NCBI GenBank assembly: GCA_965267505.1
Contig: OZ254081.1
Coordinates: 2,666,001-2,730,000, forward strand
Direction: 5' to 3'
Length of the DNA: 64,000 nt
Source: JANQHS01 sp965267505
Lineage (GTDB): Bacteria; Bacteroidota; Bacteroidia; Cytophagales; CCMP332
Part shown: positions 1-7,423 of the stretch, in pieces
Numbering within the stretch: position 1 is the stretch's first letter
How the letters are laid out: each line of letters opens with the position of its first letter
Made by a program: the position numbers and the translations under genes
The notes under the pieces: generated by a model
What the model was told of the DNA's origin: nothing
What the model saw: the letters and a program-made list of their open reading frames with translations, nothing else
Database searches by the model: none

Positions 1-768
1 GATATAATCGACCGCTTCTTCGCTTGGGTGGATCAGGTCCTTACCATAGAATCTATAATCTCTAAGATCATCCATCAGAATCTCATAAGAAGGGAAATAG
101 GAGGCATTCTTAATCTTTTTATTTACTTCCTCACAAGCCAGAATCAACCTAGCCTTGGATCTTTGATTTTCGATCATTCCCATTCGCATATGTCTTATGG
201 GGCTGACCGTTAAGATGAAATTCAGGCCATGTTGAATGGATCTGAAATTGGAAATAGTATTCTCAAGGGAGTCTACTAATTCTTTTGTAGAGAGAAAGGA
301 TTCTGAGAAATCCTTTGATGGCTTTTTATGGCAGTTTCCAACCCATTTTTCCCTTTCTTTTCTCCAAAAGATCTTTGAGGTGCCCAGGGTCAGAATGATG
401 ACCGAGCCTGCTTCTAATTCATGCCTGGTTGTTTCCAGCTTTTCAGAAATTTTTTTTTGAAGCTCTTCCTTTGAATTACCGTTAACCGAGCTGTGGAAGT
501 AATAATTAAACCACTTTCCCCCATTCTGGAGGTTTGCTTCCTCAAGTTTATCAAGCTTTTTACTAGCTACAACTTCCGAAATCAATTCGATCACCAGGGG
601 GTTATAGATGGTTCCAAATGGGTTCTTAACAACCCTAAATCGTTCCCTATGCATTCGGCTGCCTATCTCATCCGAAAAGCAGGAACCCAGTGTTAAGATC
701 CTTTCTTCATATCCGAAGCGAATATCAGATTTGGGGTGTTCTAATTCTGTACGAAACTTCATAGGCAT
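1..768 (-). CDS. GSCFA domain protein, 5' part (runs off left edge)
   Basis: The minus-strand frame is open from an ATG at 768 to the window edge (256 codons, no stop), so the C-terminus is missing. The translation carries the family signature GSCFS near residue 28, then NPFGTIYNP, TVSPIRHMRMG and, near the edge, a D-L-x-x-Y-R-F-Y segment followed by DLIHPS. These identify the GSCFA family, a Bacteroidota/Proteobacteria family with an SGNH-hydrolase-like layout (GSCF block in place of GDS, terminal D-x-x-H). A hydrolase or acyl-esterase role is inferred; the substrate is unknown. A second ATG at 762 is also possible. The start lies directly against the T-run of the rplI terminator, so its transcript either reads through or starts inside rplI. 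Confidence 0.85.
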   Translation of the reverse strand, partial: MPMKFRTELEHPKSDIRFGYEERILTLGSCFSDEIGSRMHRERFRVVKNPFGTIYNPLVIELISEVVASKKLDKLEEANLQNGGKWFNYYFHSSVNGNSKEELQKKISEKLETTRHELEAGSVIILTLGTSKIFWRKEREKWVGNCHKKPSKDFSESFLSTKELVDSLENTISNFRSIQHGLNFILTVSPIRHMRMGMIENQRSKARLILACEEVNKKIKNASYFPSYEILMDDLRDYRFYGKDLIHPSEEAVDYI

Positions 769-800
769 AAAAAAACCCGCTCAAAACTATTAAGCGGGTT
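769..800 (-). terminator. Rho-independent terminator after rplI
   Basis: An 8-bp stem (AACCCGCT at 774-781 with AGCGGGTT at 793-800) closes an 11-nt loop. On the minus strand it is followed by seven T residues (769-775). It lies 20 nt after the rplI stop and its T-run touches the GSCFA start codon. Confidence 0.85.
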
Positions 801-820
801 TGTAATAGGATACTTAGATC

Positions 821-1273
821 CTATTTTTCTTCCTCAGGTACAATCTGAAGTTTGATCTTTTGTTTCACTTCTTTGTGAAGATCAAGTTCAGCATAGTATT
901 CTCCGATCACTTTGATGTCCTGGTCGAAGGAGATCTTCTTACGATCAATATCGAATCCTTTTTCTTTTAGAGCATCGGAAACCTGAAGGGTAGTGATAGC
1001 ACCAAAGATCTTTCCTTTCTCTCCAACCTTTGCCTTCATTTCAAGACTTAATTCACCAATCTTCTCGGCTAGTGAAGCCGCGCTGTTCTTTTCCTCTTCA
1101 AGTTTTTTGGCTTTTTGCCTTAGGTTTTCTTCATGAACCTTCTTGTTTCCATCATTTGCCAAAAGAGCTATACCTTTCGGAATGAGGAAATTCCTTCCGT
1201 AACCGTCCTTCACGCTTACGATGTCGTTCTTGTAACCTAGCCCTTGAACGTCTTCTTTAAGAATAACTTCCAT
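821..1273 (-). CDS. rplI: 50S ribosomal protein L9
   Basis: This 150-residue protein has the L9 N-terminal block (MEVILKEDVQGLG, then DGYGRNFLIPKG) that binds 23S rRNA, a long central lysine/glutamate helix (about residues 45-75), and a C-terminal domain with GKIFGAITT. Length fits the family (about 148). It is the last gene of the rpsF-rpsR-rplI operon, 5 nt after rpsR, and is followed by a strong terminator. L9 bridges ribosome subunits and limits frameshifting; that role is family knowledge. Confidence 0.97.
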   Translation of the reverse strand: MEVILKEDVQGLGYKNDIVSVKDGYGRNFLIPKGIALLANDGNKKVHEENLRQKAKKLEEEKNSAASLAEKIGELSLEMKAKVGEKGKIFGAITTLQVSDALKEKGFDIDRKKISFDQDIKVIGEYYAELDLHKEVKQKIKLQIVPEEEK

Positions 1274-1278
1274 TTCGC

Positions 1279-1530
1279 CTAGTTTAATTGATCGCCGTCA
1301 TAAGGCATCAAAGCCAGTTGCCTTGATCTTTTGATAGCGGTGGCTAATTTTCTCTGATACTTAAGACTGGTTCCGGTGATCCTTCTTGGCAGAACTTTAC
1401 CATTCTCGTTCACAAACTTCAATAAGAAGTTAGGATCCTTGTAGTCTATGTACTTGATGTTGTTCTTCTTGAACCAGCAGAATTTTTTTCTCCGCCTTTC
1501 CTGATTGATGGGTTCGTTAACTAATGTCAT
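1279..1530 (-). CDS. rpsR: 30S ribosomal protein S18
   Basis: The 83-residue basic protein carries the S18 core: KFCWFKKN, IDYKDPNFL, and the RRITGTSLKYQRKL segment that contacts 16S rRNA, followed by IKRSRQLALMPY. Its start overlaps the rpsF stop by 4 nt (ATGA at 1527-1530), which indicates translational coupling. S18 forms a heterodimer with S6 on the platform of the small subunit, consistent with this gene order. Confidence 0.97.
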   Translation of the reverse strand: MTLVNEPINQERRRKKFCWFKKNNIKYIDYKDPNFLLKFVNENGKVLPRRITGTSLKYQRKLATAIKRSRQLALMPYDGDQLN

Positions 1531-1892
1531 ACGGCCTCTTCTGTTTTTGCCTCTCCCTTACCTAATTTCTTCCTCCTGCGCTCATTGTATTCAATTCCGT
1601 GCTTATCAAGCTTAACGGTCAAGAACCTTAAAATAGCCTCATCCCTGTTGTATTCTGTTTCAAGTTTTTCAATAAAGTCTCCTTCTGTTTCAAATTGAAA
1701 CAACTGGTAAAACCCTGTTGATTTTTTTTGAATTGGGAATGCAAGCTTCCTTAGTCCCCAGTTTTCCTCATGGATTATTTTTGCTTTGTTGTTTTTCAAA
1801 AAGCTTCTGTACTTGTCAACAGATTCCTTCATCTGCTGATCAGACAGTACTGGAGTTAAAATGAATATTGTTTCGAACTGATTAACGGCCAT
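1527..1892 (-). CDS. rpsF: 30S ribosomal protein S6
   Basis: The 121-residue protein shows the S6 ferredoxin-like fold signature: an N-terminal YETIFI-like strand (here FETIFILTP), the W-G-x-R-K-L-A-F-P-I block, and a late LRFLTVKL strand. The acidic and lysine-rich tail is typical of the family. It is the first gene of the ribosomal operon. A near-consensus promoter sits directly upstream (1920-1951), giving a leader of only about 20 nt, so no long S6:S18 autoregulatory leader is visible. Confidence 0.96.
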   Translation of the reverse strand: MAVNQFETIFILTPVLSDQQMKESVDKYRSFLKNNKAKIIHEENWGLRKLAFPIQKKSTGFYQLFQFETEGDFIEKLETEYNRDEAILRFLTVKLDKHGIEYNERRRKKLGKGEAKTEEAV

Positions 1893-1919
1893 TTAGCGCT
1901 CTCAATTTTTTTGGAGGCG

Positions 1920-1951
1920 CAAAGGTAAAAAATAACTATACATAAACCAAA
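1920..1951 (-). promoter_or_regulatory. Bacteroidota-type promoter of rpsF operon
   Basis: On the minus strand TTTG (1948-1951) is followed after 20 nt by TACCTTTG (1920-1927). This matches the TTTG-N19/20-TAnnTTTG consensus of the Bacteroidota primary sigma factor. Transcription would start near 1913-1916. Confidence 0.8.
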
Positions 1952-1972
1952 GGAATTACTAAGCTAAAATCT

Positions 1973-2929
1973 TTGTATTCAAGCATATTGAGAGCTCTCA
2001 TTTCCATACTCATTTTCCTGCTTTTTTCTGCATCAAATGTACTTGTTGCACAGGAGGATTTCTTCTTCAAAGGTACTTATGAAGATCTGGCAAAGGAAGC
2101 TTCTGAAAAGGGCTTCGGATATGTTATTGAGATCAAAACAGATTGGTGCGGTTACTGCAAAAAGTTTGAAAGGTCCACATTAAGGGATCCACTGGTGGTG
2201 GATTACCTAAATCAGAACAAGATCAGATTTCTTGCCGTGAATGGTGAAAAGGAGGGAACGGCCCTGGAAAGAAAGCATGGAGTCAATGGGTACCCGACCA
2301 TTTTGTTCTTTGAACCGGATGGAGAGGCAGTAAAAAGGATCAATGGGTACCAAAGCCCACAGGCTTTCCTTCATTCTTTAAAGGAATTCATGAGAGGACT
2401 TTTCTTTTCCAATTCTGAATTGAGTTACATCCAGAACAAAAACGAGTATTTCGATTCCAAAGAATTCAGGAAAAAGAACCTCAATACTGAAATTTTAGAA
2501 ATGGCAAGGAGTTTCGGCCTGGCAGGAGATATTAAGTCCTTGAGAATGCTTGAACTTGAAATTCAGGAAGAGGAGGCTCTAAAAGCCAGGCTTTATTTTT
2601 TGATCTACAATAACAAAAAAGATCTGGTCCCTGAATTGGCCTGGATGGTCCATGAGAAAAAACTTCTCAATCCGGACCAAATGGAATTCGTATCCTTTTA
2701 TGCTATCTCAAAATGCTCGGATTATTATTTGAGCAATAACCTTATTCATAATTCCATTCGCGAGGAAAGCTCACTTTCCAAATTGGATACCAAAGCAGGA
2801 ATAGAATTTTTTTCAGGAAATAAAGGAGATGCCAGATCCACTTTGAAGAAAATCGCTAAAGAATCAAAGAAGTCTGGAATATCTTTGCCGCCGACCTACG
2901 AGAGTTTAAGGTTAATGATAGACCCCTAA
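1973..2929 (+). CDS. Periplasmic thioredoxin-like protein with helical C-terminus
   Basis: This 318-residue protein has an N-terminal signal peptide (hydrophobic residues 7-24, cleavage near VLVAQ) and a thioredoxin domain with the redox motif WCGYCK at residues 58-63 and a cis-proline loop (GYPTILFF). Residues about 150-318 are helical and not recognised. It probably acts as a periplasmic thiol reductase or disulfide exchange protein. There is no ATG near the N-terminus: translation must begin at TTG 1973 or TTG 1988, and the second gives a more normal signal peptide. It is divergent from rpsF and 9 nt ahead of the yggS-like gene, which suggests a shared transcript. Confidence 0.8.
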   Translation: MYSSILRALISILIFLLFSASNVLVAQEDFFFKGTYEDLAKEASEKGFGYVIEIKTDWCGYCKKFERSTLRDPLVVDYLNQNKIRFLAVNGEKEGTALERKHGVNGYPTILFFEPDGEAVKRINGYQSPQAFLHSLKEFMRGLFFSNSELSYIQNKNEYFDSKEFRKKNLNTEILEMARSFGLAGDIKSLRMLELEIQEEEALKARLYFLIYNNKKDLVPELAWMVHEKKLLNPDQMEFVSFYAISKCSDYYLSNNLIHNSIREESSLSKLDTKAGIEFFSGNKGDARSTLKKIAKESKKSGISLPPTYESLRLMIDP

Positions 2930-2938
2930 CATTACAAA

Positions 2939-3595
2939 GTGGATCATCTGGACGTTATAAAATCAGAAATTGGATCAGCAGACCTTGTTGCCATTTCGAA
3001 GACTCAACCAAATGAAGTTATCATGGAATTCTATGATGCGGGCTTAAGGGAATTTGGTGAAAACAAGGTTCAAGATCTTCGGGAAAAGGAAGAAAGCTTA
3101 CCCAAGGACATAAAATGGCATTTTGTTGGACACCTTCAAAGCAATAAGGTCAAATACTTGGCACCCTTTGTTCATTTGGTCCATAGCCTGGATTCAATGA
3201 AGCTAGCTCAGGAGATCCAAAAGCAAGGAGCCAGATTTGAAAGAACCATTTCCTGTTTAGTGCAGGTTCATATTGCAGAAGAGGAATCTAAGTTTGGGGT
3301 GCCTTTGGAAAGCCTGGATCGGTTTCTTTCGGACATCGATGAAATGGGTTTTCAAAACCTGGAGGTGAGCGGACTTATGGGAATGGCAACCCTTACCTCA
3401 GATCAGGACAAGAACAGAAAAGAATTTGAAAGCCTGCATCAAGCCTTTTTAGTACAGAAGAAAAAAAAATTTAAAGGCAAAATCAATATGAACCACCTGT
3501 CTATGGGAATGAGTGGGGATTATAAATTGGCTTTGGAATGTGGAAGTAATATGGTTCGAATTGGAACGGGGATCTTTGGCCCAAGAAGAATATGA
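2939..3595 (+). CDS. YggS/PLPBP-family pyridoxal phosphate homeostasis protein
   Basis: The 218-residue protein has the YggS pattern: the PLP lysine at residue 21 (VAISKTQP), FGENKVQD, WHFVGHLQSNK, SGLMGMA, and the phosphate-binding end MGMSGDY plus IGTGIFGPR. Members bind PLP on a TIM barrel without known catalysis and buffer cellular PLP and amino-acid levels. Translation starts with GTG at 2939. It begins 9 nt after the thioredoxin-like gene and overlaps the next gene by 4 nt, so it belongs to a four-gene plus-strand operon (1973-4286). Confidence 0.93.
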   Translation: MDHLDVIKSEIGSADLVAISKTQPNEVIMEFYDAGLREFGENKVQDLREKEESLPKDIKWHFVGHLQSNKVKYLAPFVHLVHSLDSMKLAQEIQKQGARFERTISCLVQVHIAEEESKFGVPLESLDRFLSDIDEMGFQNLEVSGLMGMATLTSDQDKNRKEFESLHQAFLVQKKKKFKGKINMNHLSMGMSGDYKLALECGSNMVRIGTGIFGPRRI

Positions 3596-3957
3596 AATAT
3601 TGGATTGCAATCGGTGGTCTTATGTTGGCCGCTTCTGTCTTACTAGGTGCATTGGGCAACCATTATTTTGCCTCTGAATTGATTGAAAATGAGGGTAAGG
3701 AGGCCTTTTTCCGGGGCCATTTTTACTTGGTAGTCCACTCTATTGGACTCATCCTTTCGAGTATTATATTTAAGAACTCTGATAAGAAACACCACATTCC
3801 GGCAGCTCTGTTTTTATCGGGCATGATCCTTTTCTGCGGTTCCGTTATGCTTAGATCTCTGGGAATTATAGAATCGAGCAATTTGGCACCCTTAGGTGGC
3901 ATGAGCTTTGTAGTTGGCTGGTTAAGTTTTGGCTATCTGGCCTTAATGAAAAAATGA
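3592..3957 (+). CDS. DUF423 small membrane protein
   Basis: The 121-residue protein has four predicted transmembrane helices. It follows the DUF423 (YgdD-like) pattern: an early GALGNHYF (family G-A-x-G-A-H), a histidine-containing second helix (VVHSIGLIL), FCGSVMLRSLG and a late P-x-G-G-M-x-F-x-x-GW. Function is not established for the family. It overlaps its neighbours by 4 nt on each side (3592-3595 and 3954-3957), so it is translationally coupled within the operon. Confidence 0.85.
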   Translation: MKYWIAIGGLMLAASVLLGALGNHYFASELIENEGKEAFFRGHFYLVVHSIGLILSSIIFKNSDKKHHIPAALFLSGMILFCGSVMLRSLGIIESSNLAPLGGMSFVVGWLSFGYLALMKK

Positions 3958-4286
3958 GGTTCTTTTTATCAATTTTCCTGATTAGCGTCTTTCTTTCCTG
4001 TGATGGTTCCAGGAAAAGCAAAGAGATTTTAAGCAAGGAAAAAATGGTTTCCGTATTAATTGATATTCAAATGGCTGAGGCCTTCATTTCCAGAGAAAGA
4101 ATTGAAGGCGATTCTGCCCTTGCATTATATCAGGCTCTTGAGGAGGATATTTTCGAAACCCATGCAATTGACTCTTCCTCGTTCAAAAAGAGTTTCAGGT
4201 ATTATTCAGAGAATATCGCTGAACTGGATGAGATTTATGAATGGGTTTTGGATTCTTTAAACCAAAAGCAGGTTGAACTTCAGTAA
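3954..4286 (+). CDS. DUF4296 lipoprotein
   Basis: The 110-residue protein begins with a lipoprotein signal (hydrophobic stretch ending LSC, Cys at residue 16). A helical domain follows with the DUF4296 motif (MVSVLIDIQMAEAF) and SFRYYSENIAELDEIYEWV. The family is restricted to Bacteroidota and functionally uncharacterised; the product should be anchored in a membrane facing the periplasm. It is the last gene of the operon and ends 9 nt before the convergent PAP2 gene. Confidence 0.8.
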   Translation: MRFFLSIFLISVFLSCDGSRKSKEILSKEKMVSVLIDIQMAEAFISRERIEGDSALALYQALEEDIFETHAIDSSSFKKSFRYYSENIAELDEIYEWVLDSLNQKQVELQ

Positions 4287-4295
4287 GCATAAGAG

Positions 4296-4940
4296 CTAAA
4301 ACAGCTTTCTAGCAGTCCATTCAGGCCAATTAAGCTTAGCAGAGTAATAGAGCCAAAAGCTGCAGCAAAACCACCCTATGGCGATGCCAGCCAAAACATC
4401 ACTTAAAAAGTGTTGTCCCAAATAGATCCTTGAATATCCTACTGCCAATCCCATGATTACAGCTCCTACTTTTTGGTAGTTCTGGGATGCCAGCATTGCA
4501 AGAAAGTAAAAGGCAGCTATTCCAGTTGCGGTATGTCCGGAAGGGAAGGAATTTCTTTCATGTAATTGAACATCTGGAATTTGATGCAATGCTGACTCTC
4601 CAAGCAAACCTAGGGGTCTTAATTCTTCAGGGAACAAGAGCCTTTTTCCTATCTGAACAAAAATTCCAGTCAGAATAAAAATGATCAAAAAGTCAAAGGC
4701 TCTACGTGGGGTAAAGGGAAGTAGAATGAGAAACAGAGCTACGCAAAATAATCCATCTCCTAATTGAGTGACCCAAGGAATAATACGATCAAGAAAGGGT
4801 GAGTTGGCACCATGGATCATCAAAAAGGAATCTGTTTTTCCGAGAGTGAAAAAGATGATCAGCCCCAGGATGAATGCAAAAAGCAATGAAAACTGAACCA
4901 ACAGGTTTTGCCTTGAGAAGATTTGAATTGAATTGATCAT
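4296..4940 (-). CDS. PAP2-family membrane phosphatase
   Basis: This 214-residue integral membrane protein has about six hydrophobic segments and the three PAP2 active-site motifs: K-R-x6-RP (GKRLLFPEELRP), PSGH (in SFPSGHTATG) and S-R-x5-H-x3-D (YSRIYLGQHFLSD). The second motif carries the acid/base histidine and the third the nucleophilic histidine. The likely reaction is dephosphorylation of a lipid phosphate such as undecaprenyl pyrophosphate or phosphatidylglycerol phosphate; the exact substrate cannot be read from sequence. It is a single gene convergent with the DUF4296 operon. Confidence 0.9.
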   Translation of the reverse strand: MINSIQIFSRQNLLVQFSLLFAFILGLIIFFTLGKTDSFLMIHGANSPFLDRIIPWVTQLGDGLFCVALFLILLPFTPRRAFDFLIIFILTGIFVQIGKRLLFPEELRPLGLLGESALHQIPDVQLHERNSFPSGHTATGIAAFYFLAMLASQNYQKVGAVIMGLAVGYSRIYLGQHFLSDVLAGIAIGWFCCSFWLYYSAKLNWPEWTARKLF

Positions 4941-5011
4941 ATTTCAAACGATGTTGGACAGGAATTCAAGCTTCCTATCTTTTGTGAGCTTGATGGGCCT
5001 TAAAAGGCGAG

Positions 5012-5019
5012 CAAAAATA
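5012..5019 (-). promoter_or_regulatory. Candidate -7 element of the PAP2 gene
   Basis: TATTTTTG on the minus strand matches TAnnTTTG, 72 nt upstream of the PAP2 start. The upstream -33 region only has TTGTTG (5038-5043), so this is a moderate call. Confidence 0.4.
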
Positions 5020-5068
5020 GCCAAATCGTAATTTGCACAACAATTAGTTTTTTGAATGAAGAGCATAT

Positions 5069-5446
5069 TTGACTATGGTAAAAGTTGAAATTGGAAATGA
5101 GGATTTTCTGACTCAAGTAGAGGTCGGGGAGCATAAAATTGTGGTGGATGAACCCATAGATAATGGGGGAGGAGACAAAGGGCCAACCCCCACTCAATTA
5201 TTACTTAGTTCGCTAGGTTCCTGTGTGGCCATTACCTTGAGAATGTATTCCAGGCAAAAGGGTTGGGAACTTGGTGATATCAAGGTGGGATTGAGGGTTG
5301 AGAAGGAAGATGGAAAAAAGAAAATAATTGAGGAACTTTCCTTTGGAAATCAAATGAAGCCGGAGCAGATCAAAAGGCTAAAAGAAATCGCTAAGAGATG
5401 CCCGGTATCGAAAATAATCAGTAGTGAAACCGAAATTGTTAATTAG
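5069..5446 (+). CDS. OsmC/Ohr-family protein
   Basis: The 125-residue protein has the OsmC layout: a beta-rich N-terminus, GGGDKGPTPTQLLLSSLGSC with the first catalytic cysteine, and a second cysteine in AKRCPVSKI. OsmC-like proteins reduce organic peroxides or handle reactive sulfur species with this cysteine pair. A second ATG at 5075 (MVKVEIG) is an equally good start. It is followed after 3 nt by a one-cluster ferredoxin, which suggests a redox-linked pair. Confidence 0.88.
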   Translation: MTMVKVEIGNEDFLTQVEVGEHKIVVDEPIDNGGGDKGPTPTQLLLSSLGSCVAITLRMYSRQKGWELGDIKVGLRVEKEDGKKKIIEELSFGNQMKPEQIKRLKEIAKRCPVSKIISSETEIVN

Positions 5447-5449
5447 ATA

Positions 5450-5653
5450 ATGGAAAAGAAATATACCAAAGATGGCGTAACGGTTGTTTGGAAACCGGAG
5501 CTGTGTATTCACTCGGGAAATTGTGCGAGAGGTCTTCCTAAGGTATTCAATCCTCAAGCTAGGCCATGGATCAATATGGATGGAGAGGACGTTCAAAAGA
5601 TCAAAGAGCAGGTTTCAAAATGTCCATCGGCTGCCTTGAGCATAGAAGAATAG
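5450..5653 (+). CDS. YjdI-like divergent 4Fe-4S mono-cluster protein
   Basis: This 67-residue protein carries C-x-H-x-G-x-C (residues 19-25, CIHSGNC), ARGLPKVF, a P-W-I-x-M-D-G segment and a final CP (SKCPSAAL). That is the Fer4_19/YjdI family, thought to bind a single Fe-S cluster. It is 3 nt downstream of the osmC-like gene and surely co-transcribed. The partnership suggests it passes electrons to the OsmC-type thiol peroxidase or to a shared substrate; this is inference. Confidence 0.88.
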   Translation: MEKKYTKDGVTVVWKPELCIHSGNCARGLPKVFNPQARPWINMDGEDVQKIKEQVSKCPSAALSIEE

Positions 5654-5654
5654 C

Positions 5655-6551
5655 CTAGTTCTTTTCTCCCTTGCTTAATTTTTGAGTGATCTCTTTCAAG
5701 ACCTCATCTGCTTCTTTAGCACTTTGGTCGATCATACCGAGAAGTTTTTCCGATTCGGATTGACTTTCGGTGTCTCGGTTCAAGGAGGACAAGCCCAGGA
5801 TCCTGGAAATTGCTCCTCTGAGTTTGTGAGCATTCAAGTAGGTATAATCCTCAATCTTTCTTTTTTGTTGCCGGATCTCTTTCGTTCGCTCTTTTACCCT
5901 TTTTTCCAATTGAAGGTTTATTGCTAGGATCTCATCGCTTTTTTCACGCAGTTGTTCATTTTGATTTTGGATCATTTTACTATGTTCCTCAAGTAGTTTT
6001 GATGTATCCCTCATCCGGTTCCGTTCTTGATCAAAGAGATACTTCAAAAAGGAGATCATTATTCCGATAAATAGGTTAATAACTAGGAACGTGGAATGGA
6101 GTTCCAGCCATGCTTCCTGTTTTGAAGTGCTGAACAAAAAGGGAAAATAGATTTCCAAGACTGATAGGAAGCATTGCAAAGAGAAAAACGCAAGTCCGAA
6201 AAAGTAATTCTGAGGGGGGGTGGCTACAAGAATTACTGCGATTAAAACTGCAGTAGAAATGTATCCAATGCTTCCGTGACTAATTCCACCATCTTCAAAC
6301 CAAAAAAAGCTTATTCCTGCAAAAAGAATTATGACAAAAGGCCATTGAAGGGTTTTGATAGGGTCCTTTAATTTGAACGAGAGAATAGAAAAAAAAGTGA
6401 AGAAGCAGAGAAGTACCGAATCCAAAAGACTGGTCAAAAACCCAATTTCTAATAGAAGGTCAATTCCAACTGCGTAAATCTCATACAGTACCGCAAAACC
6501 ACAAGTCGCTCTGAAAATGGTTTTCTCAAGCTCAAAAGGAAATGAGAACAT
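5655..6551 (-). CDS. Membrane sensor protein with HisKA-like helix but no ATPase domain
   Basis: This 298-residue protein has about six transmembrane helices (residues 10-170), a long coiled coil (about 175-235), and then YTYLNAHKLRGAISRILGL near residue 240. That block resembles the phosphoacceptor H-box of a Bacteroidota histidine kinase family. The protein ends about 50 residues later, with none of the N, G1, F or G2 boxes of HATPase_c. The stop is followed immediately by the convergent ferredoxin gene, so no split ATPase remnant exists here. It may be a phosphotransfer or dimerisation partner for another kinase, or a degenerated sensor. No response regulator lies nearby. Confidence 0.65.
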   Translation of the reverse strand: MFSFPFELEKTIFRATCGFAVLYEIYAVGIDLLLEIGFLTSLLDSVLLCFFTFFSILSFKLKDPIKTLQWPFVIILFAGISFFWFEDGGISHGSIGYISTAVLIAVILVATPPQNYFFGLAFFSLQCFLSVLEIYFPFLFSTSKQEAWLELHSTFLVINLFIGIMISFLKYLFDQERNRMRDTSKLLEEHSKMIQNQNEQLREKSDEILAINLQLEKRVKERTKEIRQQKRKIEDYTYLNAHKLRGAISRILGLSSLNRDTESQSESEKLLGMIDQSAKEADEVLKEITQKLSKGEKN

Positions 6552-6583
6552 TTGATCAAAAGATCTTTCGGCTTGGAGAGCTA

Positions 6584-7291
6584 TTATTCGTTTGTTGTTG
6601 CTTGCATTTTTCCAAATCCGCCTCCGCCAATGATAATTCTAAAGTAATAGCCACTCAGCGAGTAGAGATCTGCCCCAGTAATTCTTCCACCTCCGTATCT
6701 GAAATCTCCATGACTTGGGGCAAATTGATATCCAAGCCTTATTCCTAATCTTGGGCTTGAGTCCGTTCCTGACTCAGGGAAGAAATCCAAACCAACACCC
6801 AGGTCCAGCATAACGCTTCCAAACGAAATATTGCTCTGTAGATAGCTTCCGTCAGTATTTTTTTGGAGCACCTCGGATTTAGATTGTTGTCCAAGAGTGC
6901 TGAACTCCATGGTGAATCCGCCTCCACCAATGCCAATTAACGGGTAGACCTTAAGGGTTTCTTTATGAACAAAATCATAGCCGAAATGAAAAAATCCCAT
7001 GCCGCCTCCAATTCTGGTTATCTGCCCTTGATGAATTAATTCTTCACCGATCAACCCTTGTCCGCCACCTCCGATCACGAAATTCTCATACATAAAATAG
7101 CCATCACCTCCGATTGAAAGAAAATCTCCCGAAAGTTGGGGAAAACCCTCCGGAAGAAATTGATTGAATCCAGAAGGATCTATGTGCATGGCACCGGCAT
7201 TCAACCCACCTGCACCCCCAACGTATTTTTGGGCTTTTAGCGATAGAGAAAGAGTTAATAAGGCTATTAGAGTGAGGTATAGCTTGTTCAT
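6584..7291 (-). CDS. Secreted glycine-rich beta-barrel-like protein, function unknown
   Basis: I do not recognise this family. The 235-residue protein has a clean signal peptide (residues 1-20, ending LKAQ), then alternating hydrophobic strands with many GGGG turns (for example IGGGGQGLIG and VYPLIGIGGGGF) and late strands typical of an eight-stranded outer-membrane barrel (GIRLGYQF, GYYFRIIIGGGGFG). An outer-membrane location is the best guess. It lies 32 nt upstream of the kinase-like membrane protein on the same strand and may share a transcript with it. Confidence 0.55.
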   Translation of the reverse strand: MNKLYLTLIALLTLSLSLKAQKYVGGAGGLNAGAMHIDPSGFNQFLPEGFPQLSGDFLSIGGDGYFMYENFVIGGGGQGLIGEELIHQGQITRIGGGMGFFHFGYDFVHKETLKVYPLIGIGGGGFTMEFSTLGQQSKSEVLQKNTDGSYLQSNISFGSVMLDLGVGLDFFPESGTDSSPRLGIRLGYQFAPSHGDFRYGGGRITGADLYSLSGYYFRIIIGGGGFGKMQATTNE

Positions 7292-7423
7292 ATCAGATCG
7301 GTATTAAGAGACAACCAAAGTACTTTAGAAGGAATAGAATTCAAACCCTTAATTTTCTCCTCAAAAATTAATAGAAACGATCTTTAAGTGAGCGGTATAA
7401 CTGTATAACGGGATAAGCGATTT

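Noticed and set aside
1..793. Short plus-strand frames at 28-213, 236-460, 493-696 and 608-793.
   Set aside because: They are antisense to the GSCFA frame, which has clear family motifs.
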